Assembly: GCF_007923255.1 (NCBI RefSeq)
Contig: NZ_VOHJ01000017.1
Location: forward strand, 1-64,000
Source of the DNA: Vulcaniibacterium thermophilum
GTDB taxonomy: Bacteria > Pseudomonadota > Gammaproteobacteria > Xanthomonadales > Xanthomonadaceae
Direction of reading: 5' to 3'
Length of the DNA: 64,000 bases
The translations under genes and the position numbers were made by a program. The notes under the pieces are model-generated. The model ran no database searches. It worked only from the letters and a program-made list of their open reading frames with translations, and was not told where the DNA came from. This document shows, one piece after another, positions 20,303 through 28,802 of this stretch; positions within the stretch are counted from its first letter, which is position 1; every line of letters starts with the position of its first letter.

Positions 20303-21067
20303 TCAGGCGCGCCGGCTGCGGGCCGCGGGCTCGGGCGCCTCGCGCTGATGCGCCAGCCGGTCCAGGCGCGCGCGGTCGACCACGGCGACGCGCCGCCCCG
20401 TCACCTCGATGATCCCCTGCTCCTGCAGGCGGCCGAAGGTGCGGCTCACGGTCTCGATCGCAAGACCCAGGTAATTGGCGATGTCCTCGCGGCTCATCGG
20501 CAGCTTGAACACGTCGCGCGGCTGGCCGATGTGCGCGTAGCGCTCGCCGAGGCTGTGCAGGAACAGCGCCACGCGGCCGTCCGCATCGCGCCGCACCAGC
20601 ATGCCGAGGTGGTCGTGGTCGCGCCCCACGCTCTGGCCGATCACGCGCATGAGCTGCTGCTGCAGGCCGGGCACGCGCGCGGCCACGTCCGAGAGTTGGT
20701 CGAACGGCACCTCGCAGACGTTGGCCGTGGTCAGCGCGACCGCCTCGCAGCGATGGCGCTCCGCGCCGAGCGCGTCCAGACCGATCAGCTCGCCCGGCAG
20801 GTGGAAGCCGAGGATCTGCTCCTCGCCCTCCTCGGTGGTGCTCACCGACTTGAACGCGCCGTCGCGCGCGACGTAGACCGCCTCCAGCGGATCGCCGGCG
20901 CGGAACAGGCGGCCGCCGCGCTCCACCGGCCGCTTGCGGCGCACGATCGAATCGAGCTGCTCCAGTTCGTGGCCGTCGATGCCGCCCGGCAGGCACAGCT
21001 GGTGGAGCGAGCAGTGACCGCAACCGCGGCGGAGCTGGGTGATGTCGAGCGGAGGCGTGGCGGTCAT
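20303..21067 (-). CDS. fnr: FNR-type oxygen-sensing transcriptional regulator
   Basis: A 254-residue CRP/FNR regulator with all four cysteines needed for an oxygen-labile [4Fe-4S] cluster: Cys16, Cys19 and Cys25 (C-X2-C-X5-C) and Cys118 in NVCEVPF, aligned with Cys122 of E. coli FNR. The cyclic-nucleotide-fold domain spans about 30-150. The helix-turn-helix contains SREDIANYLGLAIETVSR, with the E..SR recognition residues that read TTGAT half-sites. It should switch genes for low oxygen. I found no clear FNR box in its own upstream region. Confidence 0.93.
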   Translation of the reverse strand: MTATPPLDITQLRRGCGHCSLHQLCLPGGIDGHELEQLDSIVRRKRPVERGGRLFRAGDPLEAVYVARDGAFKSVSTTEEGEEQILGFHLPGELIGLDALGAERHRCEAVALTTANVCEVPFDQLSDVAARVPGLQQQLMRVIGQSVGRDHDHLGMLVRRDADGRVALFLHSLGERYAHIGQPRDVFKLPMSREDIANYLGLAIETVSRTFGRLQEQGIIEVTGRRVAVVDRARLDRLAHQREAPEPAARSRRA

Positions 21068-21202
21068 CGAGGCCTCGAAGCGGACGGCGTGCCGGTCGGT
21101 GCGGACGATCGCGGCGCGCCCATGCTAGCAATCCCGGCGCGACCTCACACGCGCGGTCCCGACCGCGCGACGGTACGCTTCAGCCGCGCCGCCCGTCGCC
21201 GC

Positions 21203-21793
21203 TCAGCGCGCGGGCGCCGCCTGCGCGCTGCCCGCCCGGTAGGGATAGCGGGCGAAGACCGCGGCGATCGCGCGGTCCGCCGCCGCGGCGCGCTCCTGCG
21301 GCGTGCGCTGGGTCACGCGGCCGATCGCCGCACCGGTCCACACCAGATGGTTGCGGCGCGCATCCACCAGATCGACGGTGAGCGTGCCTTCGGTGTACTG
21401 CCGCACCTGCGCCTCGTCGTACCAGAACGGCACGCCGAAATAGGCGCGATGCCGGTAGCTGTAGAAGTAGCCCACGTCCATCCGCGGCACGCTGTAGACG
21501 TCGGTGCGCTCGCGCACCACGCCCTGGAAGTTCACGCGCAGATCGGGCGCGGCCTCGTCGTAGACGTAGCCGCGCGCCTCCATCTCGCGCCGCACGCTGC
21601 GGCGGATCTGCTCGGTCAGATAGCTGGTATAGCCCGACTGTTCCATTGCCAGCGGCTGGTAGAACGCCCAGCTCCGGTAGCGCGCGAAGTCGGCGTCGGG
21701 ATCGTGGTCGGTGCGCACGCGCGGGCCCATCGCGCAGGCCGACAGCAGTGCGAGAAGGACGAGGTAGGACACTCGGAACGCAGCGGAACGCAT
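21203..21793 (-). CDS. DUF4136 domain lipoprotein
   Basis: A 196-residue lipoprotein: MRSAAFRVSYLVLLALLSAC gives the lipobox with the modified Cys20. The mature part matches DUF4136, with TDHDPDADFARYRSWAFYQP, EARGYVYDEAAPDLRVNF and the final AAIAAVFARYP. Function is unknown; the domain is common in periplasmic lipoproteins of Proteobacteria. Tyr-rich central segments (YFYSYRHRAYFGVPFWYD) stand out. Confidence 0.9.
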   Translation of the reverse strand: MRSAAFRVSYLVLLALLSACAMGPRVRTDHDPDADFARYRSWAFYQPLAMEQSGYTSYLTEQIRRSVRREMEARGYVYDEAAPDLRVNFQGVVRERTDVYSVPRMDVGYFYSYRHRAYFGVPFWYDEAQVRQYTEGTLTVDLVDARRNHLVWTGAAIGRVTQRTPQERAAAADRAIAAVFARYPYRAGSAQAAPAR

Positions 21794-21868
21794 GGCTCAC
21801 CTCCGCGGATGTACCTGCGCACCATAGCCCGCGCGCGGAACAGGGAACGTGAACCGGCAGGCGCGCGT

Positions 21869-21895
21869 TCAACTTCCGGCCATACGTGCCGTTAT
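21869..21895 (+). promoter_or_regulatory. Sigma-28 (FliA) promoter of motAB
   Basis: TCAACTTC (-35), 11 bases, GCCGTTAT (-10). Compared with the known flagellar sigma-28 consensus TAAAGTTT-N11-GCCGATAA this matches 5 of 8 and 6 of 8 positions with exact spacing. The -10 overlaps an upstream in-frame ATG (21894), which supports translation of motA from 21927. Confidence 0.65.
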
Positions 21896-21926
21896 GGATC
21901 GGAGCGTCCCCCCATCGCGTCCTTTC

Positions 21927-22781
21927 ATGCTGATCGTCGCCGGCTTCGTCATCGTCATCCTCAGCGTCCTCGGAGGGTTCGTCCTTTCGCACGGCAAACT
22001 GGCCGCCCTCTGGCAGCCGTACGAGCTGCTCATCATCGGCGGCGCCGCGTTCGGTGCCTTCCTCGCGGCCAATCCGACCAAGGTGGTGAAGGCGGCGCTG
22101 GCCGGCATCCCGCAACTGCTGAAGGGCGCGCGCTACAAGCGCCAGGACTACGTGGACATCCTGTCGATGGTGTACGACGTGCTGGTGAAGGCGCGCCGGG
22201 AAGGCCTGATGGCGGTGGAGCGCGACGTCGAAGCGCCGCAGGAAAGTCCGTTGTTCGGCAAGTATCCGAAGCTGCTGGCGGACCATCACCTGATGGAATT
22301 CACCACCGACTGCCTGCGGCTGATGGTGAGCGGCAGCATGGAGCCGCACGAGCTGGAGGCGCTGCTGGAGATCGAACTGGAAACGCACCACAAGGAGGCG
22401 CACGAGCCGGCGCATGCGCTGCAGGTGCTGGCCGACTCGCTGCCCGGCTTCGGCATCGTCGCCGCGGTGCTGGGCATCGTGATCACGATGGCCTCCATCG
22501 GCGGCGAGGTCACCGAGATCGGCCAGCACGTCGCCGCCGCGCTGGTCGGCACCTTCCTCGGCATCCTGCTGGGCTACGGCTTCGTCGGCCCGCTCGCCTC
22601 CGCGCTGGCGGCCCGCGCGCACGAGGAGAGCAAGGCGTTCGAGATCATCAAGATGGCACTGGTGTGCAGCGTGCGCGGCTACGCGCCGCAGGTGGCGGTC
22701 GAGTTCGCGCGCAAGCTGCTGTTCTCCGACGTGCGCCCGGCCTTCGCCGACCTCGAAACCCACCTGCGGGGCAACCGCTGA
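21927..22781 (+). CDS. motA: Flagellar motor stator protein MotA
   Basis: A 284-residue inner-membrane protein starting MLIVAGFVIVILSVLGGFVL, the standard MotA N-terminus. Four hydrophobic segments are present. The charged cytoplasmic loop lies between the second and third. DSLPGFGIVAAVLGIVITM carries the conserved proline of the third helix that interacts with the MotB aspartate. With MotB it forms the proton-driven stator. In-frame ATGs upstream exist, but the sigma-28 -10 element covers one of them. No strong ribosome site is visible. The stop overlaps the motB start by one base (TGATG). Confidence 0.95.
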   Translation: MLIVAGFVIVILSVLGGFVLSHGKLAALWQPYELLIIGGAAFGAFLAANPTKVVKAALAGIPQLLKGARYKRQDYVDILSMVYDVLVKARREGLMAVERDVEAPQESPLFGKYPKLLADHHLMEFTTDCLRLMVSGSMEPHELEALLEIELETHHKEAHEPAHALQVLADSLPGFGIVAAVLGIVITMASIGGEVTEIGQHVAAALVGTFLGILLGYGFVGPLASALAARAHEESKAFEIIKMALVCSVRGYAPQVAVEFARKLLFSDVRPAFADLETHLRGNR

Positions 22782-23692
22782 TGGACAAGGCGGCGCCGGT
22801 CATCGTCAAGCGCGTGCGCAAGGTGGCCGCCGGCCATCACGGCGGCGCGTGGAAGGTCGCCTACGCCGACTTCGTGACCGCGATGATGGCGTTCTTCCTG
22901 GTGCTGTGGCTGGTCGGTGTGGCCAGCAAGAAGGAGAAGGCGGCGATCTCGGAGTACTTCAAGAACCCGAGCGCGGTGGTCGGCCGCTCCGCCACGCCCA
23001 GCGCGAGCACCGCCGGCCCCGGCGGCGCGGCCGACAAGATGCTGCCGACCACCGATCCGATCCTGGTGCCGCGCGGCGTGGGCGCCGCCAGCGGCACCGC
23101 GGTCAGCCGCGACCCGGACGCCGATCAGCTCGAGCGTCGCGAGCGGCGCGCGCTGGAAGCGCTCAAGCGCGACATCGAGCGCGCGATCGAAACCAGCCCC
23201 GCGCTGGCGAAGTTCAAGAACCAGTTGCTGCTGGACATCATCACCGAGGGTCTGCGGATCCAGATCGTGGACGACAGGAACCGGCCGATGTTCGATCTGG
23301 GCGAGGTGTCGCTCAAGCCGTACACGCTGGATGCGCTGCGTCAGCTCGGGCTGATGCTGCAGTCGCGCAGCAACCGCGTGGCGATCAGCGGCCACACCGA
23401 CGAAGCGCCGTTCCAGGCGCCCCACGGCTACGGCAACTGGGAGCTGTCGGCCGAGCGCGCCAACGCCGCGCGGCGGGCGCTGGTGGATGGGGGGTTGGCC
23501 GAAGCCAAGATCGCGCGCGTGGTGGGGCTGGCCGCATCGGTGCCGTTCGACCGCGACGATCCGCTGGCGCCGGTCAACCGCCGCATCAGCATCGTGGTGC
23601 TCAACCGCGCGAGCGACGCCGTGGCCGGCACCGCGCGCGCGATCCCGCCGGGCGGACTCTCGACGGCCGGGCGCGTGCTCGCCGGACGCTGA
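22781..23692 (+). CDS. motB: Flagellar motor stator protein MotB
   Basis: A 303-residue stator partner. HGGAWKVAYADFVTAMMAFF places the proton-carrying Asp30 at the start of the single transmembrane helix. A flexible plug/linker follows to about 130. The C-terminal OmpA-like peptidoglycan-binding domain has VAISGHTDEAPF and NWELSAERANAARRAL, ending with PVNRRISIVVL. It is translationally coupled to motA. The unusual features are only a Ser/Ala/Gly-rich linker (SATPSASTAGPGGAADK) and a disordered C-terminal tail. Confidence 0.95.
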   Translation: MDKAAPVIVKRVRKVAAGHHGGAWKVAYADFVTAMMAFFLVLWLVGVASKKEKAAISEYFKNPSAVVGRSATPSASTAGPGGAADKMLPTTDPILVPRGVGAASGTAVSRDPDADQLERRERRALEALKRDIERAIETSPALAKFKNQLLLDIITEGLRIQIVDDRNRPMFDLGEVSLKPYTLDALRQLGLMLQSRSNRVAISGHTDEAPFQAPHGYGNWELSAERANAARRALVDGGLAEAKIARVVGLAASVPFDRDDPLAPVNRRISIVVLNRASDAVAGTARAIPPGGLSTAGRVLAGR

Positions 23693-23752
23693 GCGGTCAC
23701 GCCCCTTCGACCCGCGCACGCCGACACTGAAGGCCCCGACGCAGGAGGTCCC

Positions 23753-23950
23753 ATGAGCGACGACCGCGCACGGCACGACATCGGCAAGAACAAGGGCCAG
23801 GGGCTGGCCAACGTCAACGACACCCAGCGGCGCGACCTCGCCGGCAGCGGCGATCGCGCGCCGACCCGGGACCAGGCCGGACGTCCGACTTCGGGCGAAC
23901 GCGGCGCGCACGAAGGCGCGGAGCGCGACGGCGACCGCGACGCGCGATGA
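23753..23950 (+). CDS. Small hydrophilic protein of unknown function
   Basis: A 65-residue, highly charged and probably unstructured protein (MSDDRARHDIGKNKGQGLAN and so on, ending RDGDRDAR). No domain is recognised. It is likely real because AGGAGG ends four bases before the ATG, one of the best ribosome sites in the window, and because the frame lies cleanly between motB and the GGDEF gene on the same strand. It has no Cys, no signal peptide and no membrane segment. Its Asp/Arg/Gly content recalls small stress-related hydrophilic proteins, but no function should be assigned. Confidence 0.6.
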   Translation: MSDDRARHDIGKNKGQGLANVNDTQRRDLAGSGDRAPTRDQAGRPTSGERGAHEGAERDGDRDAR

Positions 23951-24076
23951 ACCCGCGCACGCGGCGTGGCGCGGCGCACGGTCGGGCCTGAACGGACGCG
24001 GATGCGCACCGCGCCGGCGGGCGCGCGAGAGCGGACAATGCATGCGGGCGGCTCCCGCTCCAGGCGCGTCCGCGCG

Positions 24077-25210
24077 ATGAACCCCAAAAGCTCCGACCAC
24101 CGGGTCGCATGGGAGGCGCCCGCCTTCGCCAACGACATCCTGGCGTTCTGGCGCCCGCGCGGGACGTTGTCCCGCGCCGAGCGCGAGGAACTGCTGCGCG
24201 CGCAGGTCGCGGCGACGCGTCCGGTGATCAGCGGCGTGCTGTGCGGCGGCGCCGTGCTGCTGGCGCTGGTGGGCGCGCTGGAGGCGCTGGGCTGGGTTCC
24301 GGGCATCGGCTATCCGGGATGGGCGGTGCTGCTGGCCGCGCTCGCGACGGGCGCCGGCGCGCTGCTGATGGGGCGACTGCGGGACTGGCGCGCGCGCCTG
24401 CCGCTCATGCTGGCGTGCATCGCCGTGCTGGGCGTGTTCCTGTCGTTGCCGCCGCCGGGGGCTTCGGCCCCGCTGACGCTGCGCGCCGGCCTGTTCCACC
24501 TCTTGCCGATCGCGCTGCTGGCGCTGATGGCGCGGCGCACGGCACTGGCCTGCACGGTGGCGCTGGTGCTCGCGCTGGCGCTGCTGCGCGCGCACTGGCA
24601 CGGCGCGCCGGGCGGCGGGCCGGCGCTGTACTGGCTCTACGTGCTGACCACGCTCGCGTTCGGCCTGCTGCTGGGCGGCTACCGGGTCGCGTTCGCGGTG
24701 CAGATGTACCGCGCGCGGTTGCGGCTCCGCGAGCAGGCGATCACCGATGCGCTCACCGGGCTGCTCAATCGCGCCGGCTGGAACCGCGAGGCGCCGGCAC
24801 GCCACGCCGAGGCGGTCCGCGACGGGCGCGGGCTCAGCGTCGCGTTCCTCGACGTCGACCGTTTCAAGTCGATCAACGACCGTCACGGACACGAAGCCGG
24901 CGACCGGGTTCTGCAGACGCTCGGCACCCTGCTGCGCGGACGCGAGATCCTGCCCGGCACCTGTGCGCGTCTGGGCGGCGAGGAGTTCGTGCTGCTGGCG
25001 ATCGACACGCCGCCTGTCGAGTTCGAAGCCGGAATCGAGCGCCTGCGGGCGCGATTCCGCGATGCGATGCTGCCGCTGCAGGCGACGCTCAGCGCGGGCA
25101 TCGCCCACCATCGTCCCGGCGAGACGCTCGCCGCGCAGCTACGCCGCGCCGATGCCGCGCTCTATCGCGCCAAGGCCGCCGGCCGCGACCGTGCGCTGGT
25201 GTCGGACTGA
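24077..25210 (+). CDS. Membrane-bound GGDEF diguanylate cyclase
   Basis: A 377-residue protein: a short cytoplasmic N-terminus, about six hydrophobic segments (residues roughly 45-205), then a C-terminal GGDEF domain starting at AITDALTGLLNRAGW. The active-site motif is intact as GGEEF within RLGGEEFVLL, so cyclic-di-GMP synthesis is expected. I see no RxxD inhibitory site at the usual place five residues before GGEEF, so product inhibition may be absent. The start is chosen at MNPKSSDHRVAWEAP; three in-frame ATGs lie upstream and none has a good ribosome site. Its position after motAB suggests a link to the motile/sessile switch. Confidence 0.88.
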   Translation: MNPKSSDHRVAWEAPAFANDILAFWRPRGTLSRAEREELLRAQVAATRPVISGVLCGGAVLLALVGALEALGWVPGIGYPGWAVLLAALATGAGALLMGRLRDWRARLPLMLACIAVLGVFLSLPPPGASAPLTLRAGLFHLLPIALLALMARRTALACTVALVLALALLRAHWHGAPGGGPALYWLYVLTTLAFGLLLGGYRVAFAVQMYRARLRLREQAITDALTGLLNRAGWNREAPARHAEAVRDGRGLSVAFLDVDRFKSINDRHGHEAGDRVLQTLGTLLRGREILPGTCARLGGEEFVLLAIDTPPVEFEAGIERLRARFRDAMLPLQATLSAGIAHHRPGETLAAQLRRADAALYRAKAAGRDRALVSD

Positions 25211-25235
25211 GGGACGGGACGCGGTGAACGTTCGG

Positions 25236-25276
25236 GGTCGCGGCTGAAGCTGCTCCTGCAGGAGACGGCGTGGGGC
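25236..25276. repeat. Short palindromic intergenic repeat
   Basis: A perfect 12-base palindrome, CTCCTGCAGGAG (25253-25264), is framed by GCGGCTGAAG and ACGGCGTGGG between convergent genes. Similar GGCTGAAG-CTCCT-AGGAG units are frequent intergenic repeats in pseudomonads and Lysobacter. It may also serve as a bidirectional terminator, although there is no T-run. Confidence 0.5.
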
Positions 25277-25298
25277 GCGCGCGAAAGCGCGGGTGTGA

Positions 25299-25544
25299 TC
25301 AGCGCGCGGCGGGCGCGACGGCGGGCGCCGCGCCCGCTTCGGCGCGGGTGTCGTGCCAGCCCATGAACAGCACGCCCAAGCCGACCAGCACCAGTCCGAG
25401 CACCAGACGCAGGATCATCGACCACAGCGGAACGCGGCCGTGCCGGCGCCGGGTCGCCTCGCGCACGACCTCGGCCGCGCGTGCGGCGCCATCGCCCGGC
25501 ACGATGCCCGGGCTGCTCTCGATACCGGTGCGGATGCCTCGCAT
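25299..25544 (-). CDS. Small single-pass membrane protein
   Basis: An 81-residue protein starting MRGIRTGIESSPG. A basic stretch (REATRRRHGR) precedes one strong transmembrane segment (VPLWSMILRLVLGLVLVGLG), and an Ala-rich tail follows. The ATG is preceded by GGGGACAGGC. The same frame is open further upstream to 25661, but that part is Arg/Gly-rich and overlaps nothing else. No family recognised. Confidence 0.6.
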   Translation of the reverse strand: MRGIRTGIESSPGIVPGDGAARAAEVVREATRRRHGRVPLWSMILRLVLGLVLVGLGVLFMGWHDTRAEAGAAPAVAPAAR

Positions 25545-26136
25545 GCCTGTCCCCCTGTGCGGCACCCACGGACTCAGCCGGGGTGCGATGTTCATCTTGC
25601 CCCCGTCGGAGCGGCCACGAACCCGACCGCGCCCACGGTTCCTCGTGACGCAATGCAGCAACCGCGTCCTGCATCGCCCGCCCGGCCCGGCCCGGCGGCA
25701 CGCTTTCCAAGGCCATGCAAGTTCCGTTCCAGGCCGGCAGCGGTCCGCTCGAGGCGGCGGCTGCCGTGCGGCGCCGAAGTATGGCTTTTTGCCACGGATT
25801 TACACCGATGAGCACGGACAGAAGGCGACTCGGGAAAGGCCTTATCCGCGTTCATCCGCGTTGAGCCGTGGCGCAAGGCATCGCGTCCCGGGCGCGATCG
25901 ATTCGGCGGCAGCGCGCAGCGCGGATGCAAATTCGACCGCAAGCGCAGCTCCTTCACCCGCTGTGTGGCGCCCCGCGCCCGCGCTTTCAATCGGCGTGCG
26001 CCGCAACGGTCACTTGCCGTACAGCGGCGGAAGTGGCCCCGCCCGGGGAAGCGGCGCGCGTCAGCGGCAATGGCCGCGATGGCCGCTTGCGGGCGACGAT
26101 GGGGTCGCCGAGCATGCGGCGAGGAGGTGCGTCCGG
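25545..26136. other. Intergenic stretch without a convincing gene
   Basis: About 590 bases between the divergent small membrane protein and the Nudix gene. Several open frames cross it but they are Arg/Pro-rich, lack ribosome sites and overlap each other. Its one clear structure is the inverted repeat at 25791-25872. Confidence 0.55.
25791..25872. repeat. 82-base imperfect inverted repeat (GCCACGGATTT type)
   Basis: The left arm starts GCCACGGATTTACACCGATG and the right arm ends CATCCGCGTTGAGCCGTGGC. The two arms, about 30 bases each, are reverse complements with scattered mismatches around a central GAAGGCGACTCGGGAAAGGC-like loop. It is visibly less GC-rich than the surroundings. The same type of element recurs in intergenic DNA of many Xanthomonadaceae, from memory. 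No coding potential. Confidence 0.7.
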
Positions 26137-26607
26137 ATGCGAGGAACGACGCCGCTCAGCGCGGGAATCCTGCTCTATCGCCGCGATGGCGATGGCCCGC
26201 GCGTGCTGCTCGCGCATCCCGGCGGCCCGTTCTGGCGCACGCGCGATGCCGGCGCATGGTGCGTCCCCAAGGGTGCCGTCGAGCCCGGCGAGAGCGTCGA
26301 ACAGGCGGCGCGCCGCGAGTTCGAGGAGGAACTCGGCGCACCCGCGCCTGCGCGCCTGACGCCGCTGGGCCGCATCCGCCAGCGCGGCGGCAAATGGGTC
26401 GAGGCGTTCGCCGCCGAGGGCGCGTTCGACCCGCGCGCGCTGCGAAGCCTGGAGTTCGAGATGGAATGGCCGCCGCGCAGCGGCCGGCTGGCGCGCTTCC
26501 CGGAAGTGGACCGGGTGGCGTGGTTCACGTTCGCGCAGGCGCGCGAGCGCATCCTGCCCAGCCAGTTGCCGCTGCTGGACCGCCTGCAGGCGCTGCTCCA
26601 GGGCTGA
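26137..26607 (+). CDS. Nudix hydrolase
   Basis: A 156-residue single-domain Nudix protein. The Nudix box GX5EX7REUXEEXGU is complete as GAVEPGESVEQAARREFEEELGA, reported here only by its key residues: Gly-X5-Glu, then Arg-Glu-Phe-Glu-Glu-Glu-Leu-Gly. It binds metal and hydrolyses a nucleoside diphosphate linked to some other moiety. The middle shares GKWVEAFAAEG and EMEWPPRSGR with the NTP-pyrophosphohydrolase-like branch annotated YtkD/MutT-like. AGGAGG nine bases before the ATG fixes the start. The natural substrate is unknown. Confidence 0.9.
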   Translation: MRGTTPLSAGILLYRRDGDGPRVLLAHPGGPFWRTRDAGAWCVPKGAVEPGESVEQAARREFEEELGAPAPARLTPLGRIRQRGGKWVEAFAAEGAFDPRALRSLEFEMEWPPRSGRLARFPEVDRVAWFTFAQARERILPSQLPLLDRLQALLQG

Positions 26608-26650
26608 CGTGCGCGGAAGCGGTGCCTGCGGGCGGGTCGGGATGGCCCGC

Positions 26651-26809
26651 TCAGCGTCCGGCGCGCAGCGCCTTCCAGGAGCGCCAGGCGCCGACCGCGA
26701 TCGCGCCGATCAGCAGCGGCAGCGGCTGGAAGTTGCCGACCGACTGGAAGGTGAGCGCGCCGACGATCATGGCGAGCACGAGAACGATGAGAAGGTCGAG
26801 ACGAGGCAC
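26651..26809 (-). CDS. Small membrane protein, two hydrophobic segments
   Basis: A 52-residue protein starting at GTG (VPRLDLLIVLVLAMIVGALT), with two membrane segments separated by FQSVGNFQP and a basic C-terminus (RSWKALRAGR). An ATG at 26872 would add 21 residues of basic sequence with no membrane character. No family recognised. It is included because the two hydrophobic segments and positive-inside ends look like a real protein rather than a chance frame. Confidence 0.45.
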   Translation of the reverse strand: MPRLDLLIVLVLAMIVGALTFQSVGNFQPLPLLIGAIAVGAWRSWKALRAGR

Positions 26810-26872
26810 CGGGGTGTGTCCTGTTCGCAAGGCTGGAAACGCGCCGCGGCGGAAGTCGCCCCGGCGTGCCAT

Positions 26873-27166
26873 CGGAAGGCGATCGGTGTGCGACCGCTCC
26901 GCACACGTCAGCGGCCGCCTTCACGCGATCTGAAGGTTTCCCGGACGAACGGCGGCGCGCCTCGCGGCGCGCCGGGCGGTGCCCGGGCCGAGGGTATTCT
27001 GCATCAGCGCATGGGCGCGTCGAGCCGCGCGTGGAGCCGGCGTGAAGCGCGAATCCCCCGGCGTTCAGGCTGGGCTGCGAAGCCGCGCACGAGGCGACTG
27101 GACAGGCCGCGGACGACCTGCCTCGGGCACCCGTTCCGATCGCGCGCGGCGCCGCGCGAGGGCCTG
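26873..27166. other. Intergenic stretch, nothing recognised
   Basis: About 290 bases downstream of the histidine kinase gene. I see no gene, promoter match or terminator hairpin with a T-run. Confidence 0.5.
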
Positions 27167-28453
27167 TCAGCGCGCGTCCGCCCCGGCGGCGTGCGGCTGG
27201 CGCACCGGCAGCACCACGCGGAACGTCGTGCCCTTGCCCGGCGCGCTGTCGACCTCGATGCGGCCGTGGTGCTTGGCGACGATGCCGTAGGAAATCGACA
27301 GCCCCAGACCGCTGCCACGCCCCACCGGCTTGGTGGTGAAGAACGGATCGAAGATGCGCGGCAGCACCGCATCGGGAATGCCCTCGCCGTCGTCGCGGAT
27401 CGACACCCACACGTCCTCGCCCTCGTGCCCGGTGGCGATCTCGATGTGGCCGCGCTCGGCGATCGCCTGCCCGGCGTTGACCAGGATGTTCATGAACACC
27501 TGGTTGAGTTCGGACGGCAGGCATTCGACCAGCGGCAACTGGCCGTAGTGCTTCTCCAGCCGCACCTTGTACTTGAGCTCGTTCCAGACGATGTTGAGCG
27601 TGCTGTCCAGGCCCTTGTGCAGATCGGCCATCACCCACGATTCGCCGCGGCCGGCGTGGGAGAAGTCCTTCAGGTCCTGCACGATCTTGGTCACGCGCTC
27701 GATGCCTTCGCGCGATTCGGCCACCAGTTCGGGCAGGTCGCGCAGCATGAAGTCGAGGTCGAAACGCGCGCGCAGGTCGGCGATCTCGGTCGCCGCCTCG
27801 GCCTCGCTGCCCGGCGGCAGCACGCGCTCGTAGGCGTGCAGCAGGGTCAGCAGGTTGCGCAGGTACTCCTGCAGGGTGGCGAGATTGGAGTTGACGTAGC
27901 CGATCGGGTTGTTGATCTCGTGCGCGACGCCGGCGGCGAGTTGGCCGATCGAGGCCATCTTCTCCGACTGCAACAGTTGCTCCTGCGCGCCGGCCAGCCG
28001 CAGGTAGGCCTGCTGCAGTTCGGCGTGGCGGCGCTGCAGTTCCTCCTCGCGCTGCTGCATCACGGTGACGTCGCGCAGCAGCAGGCAGCGCGAGCGGCCG
28101 CCGTCCTCGCCCTCGCCGAGCGGGATCTCGGTGACCTGCAGCGTGCAGCGCTCGCCGGCGGCGGAGGTGAGGGTCACGGTGGCGTGGCGGTTGCTCGGCT
28201 CGCCGTTGTCCAGCCGCAACGGCAGCAGCGCCATCAGGCGCTCGCCGCAGCGTTCGTCGGGCGGCTGCCCTTCCAGCAGTTCGAGCAGGCGGTGCGCGGC
28301 CGGGTTGGCGTAGGTCGGGGCCGGCGGCTGCAGCACGATCAGCGCATCGTCCAGACGCTGGGCGAGCGCGTAGAGGTCGCGGCCCAGACGGGACCGGGCG
28401 GGATTGCGGCGTTCGGTGAGGACCACGATGGGCGAGACGGTGCCGGTGCTCAT
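27167..28453 (-). CDS. PAS-domain sensor histidine kinase of the flgM operon
   Basis: A 428-residue soluble kinase. A PAS-like region (about 25-135, including DALIVLQPPAPTYANPAA) is followed by a coiled coil (MQQREEELQRRHAELQQAY) and the phosphoacceptor His178 in AAGVAHEINNPIGYV. The ATPase domain has an N-box (LNQVFMNILVNAGQAI), DDGEGI and FDPFFTTKPVGRGSGLGLSI. No membrane segment is present, as in FleS and NtrB. It starts 13 bases after flgN and so lies in the flgM-flgN transcript, downstream of the sigma-28 promoter. No partner regulator is adjacent; VemR or the NarL-type regulator elsewhere in the cluster are candidates. Confidence 0.9.
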   Translation of the reverse strand: MSTGTVSPIVVLTERRNPARSRLGRDLYALAQRLDDALIVLQPPAPTYANPAAHRLLELLEGQPPDERCGERLMALLPLRLDNGEPSNRHATVTLTSAAGERCTLQVTEIPLGEGEDGGRSRCLLLRDVTVMQQREEELQRRHAELQQAYLRLAGAQEQLLQSEKMASIGQLAAGVAHEINNPIGYVNSNLATLQEYLRNLLTLLHAYERVLPPGSEAEAATEIADLRARFDLDFMLRDLPELVAESREGIERVTKIVQDLKDFSHAGRGESWVMADLHKGLDSTLNIVWNELKYKVRLEKHYGQLPLVECLPSELNQVFMNILVNAGQAIAERGHIEIATGHEGEDVWVSIRDDGEGIPDAVLPRIFDPFFTTKPVGRGSGLGLSISYGIVAKHHGRIEVDSAPGKGTTFRVVLPVRQPHAAGADAR

Positions 28454-28466
28454 CGCATCGTACACG

Positions 28467-28802
28467 TCATCCGTAGCCGAGGACGCGCGAACGCGGCTGG
28501 ACGGCCATGCGGCCGCGGACGTCGTAGCCGGTCTCGGCTTCGACGCGGCCCAGGTGACGCAGCGCCCAGCGCACCTCGCGCTGGCGGCGGGCCAGCAGCG
28601 CGCCGTTGGCGCGGTTGAGCTCGGCCAGTTCGGCGATGCGCTCGCGCGCCTCGACCGGCGGGTCGGCCTCCAGCGCGGCGAGCGCCTCGACCTTGGCGCG
28701 GTTGGCATCGATCAGCGCGGCCGCGTCGCGCGCGATCAGCGCCTCGCGCTCGGCCTTCAGGGCCGCCGCGAGGGCATCGAGCCAGGCCGCGCCGTCGCTC
28801 AT
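28467..28802 (-). CDS. flgN: FlgN-type flagellar export chaperone
   Basis: A 111-residue helical protein. The heptad-rich middle (LKAEREALIARDAAALIDAN and EALAALEADP) matches the FlgN family, chaperones of the hook-filament junction proteins FlgK and FlgL. It directly follows flgM with an ATGA overlap, the usual genomic arrangement. Sequence conservation in FlgN is low, so position carries much of the weight. Confidence 0.85.
   Translation of the reverse strand: MSDGAAWLDALAAALKAEREALIARDAAALIDANRAKVEALAALEADPPVEARERIAELAELNRANGALLARRQREVRWALRHLGRVEAETGYDVRGRMAVQPRSRVLGYG

Noticed and set aside
24883-25101. Minus-strand frames inside the GGDEF gene
   Set aside because: Antisense shadows without a ribosome site.
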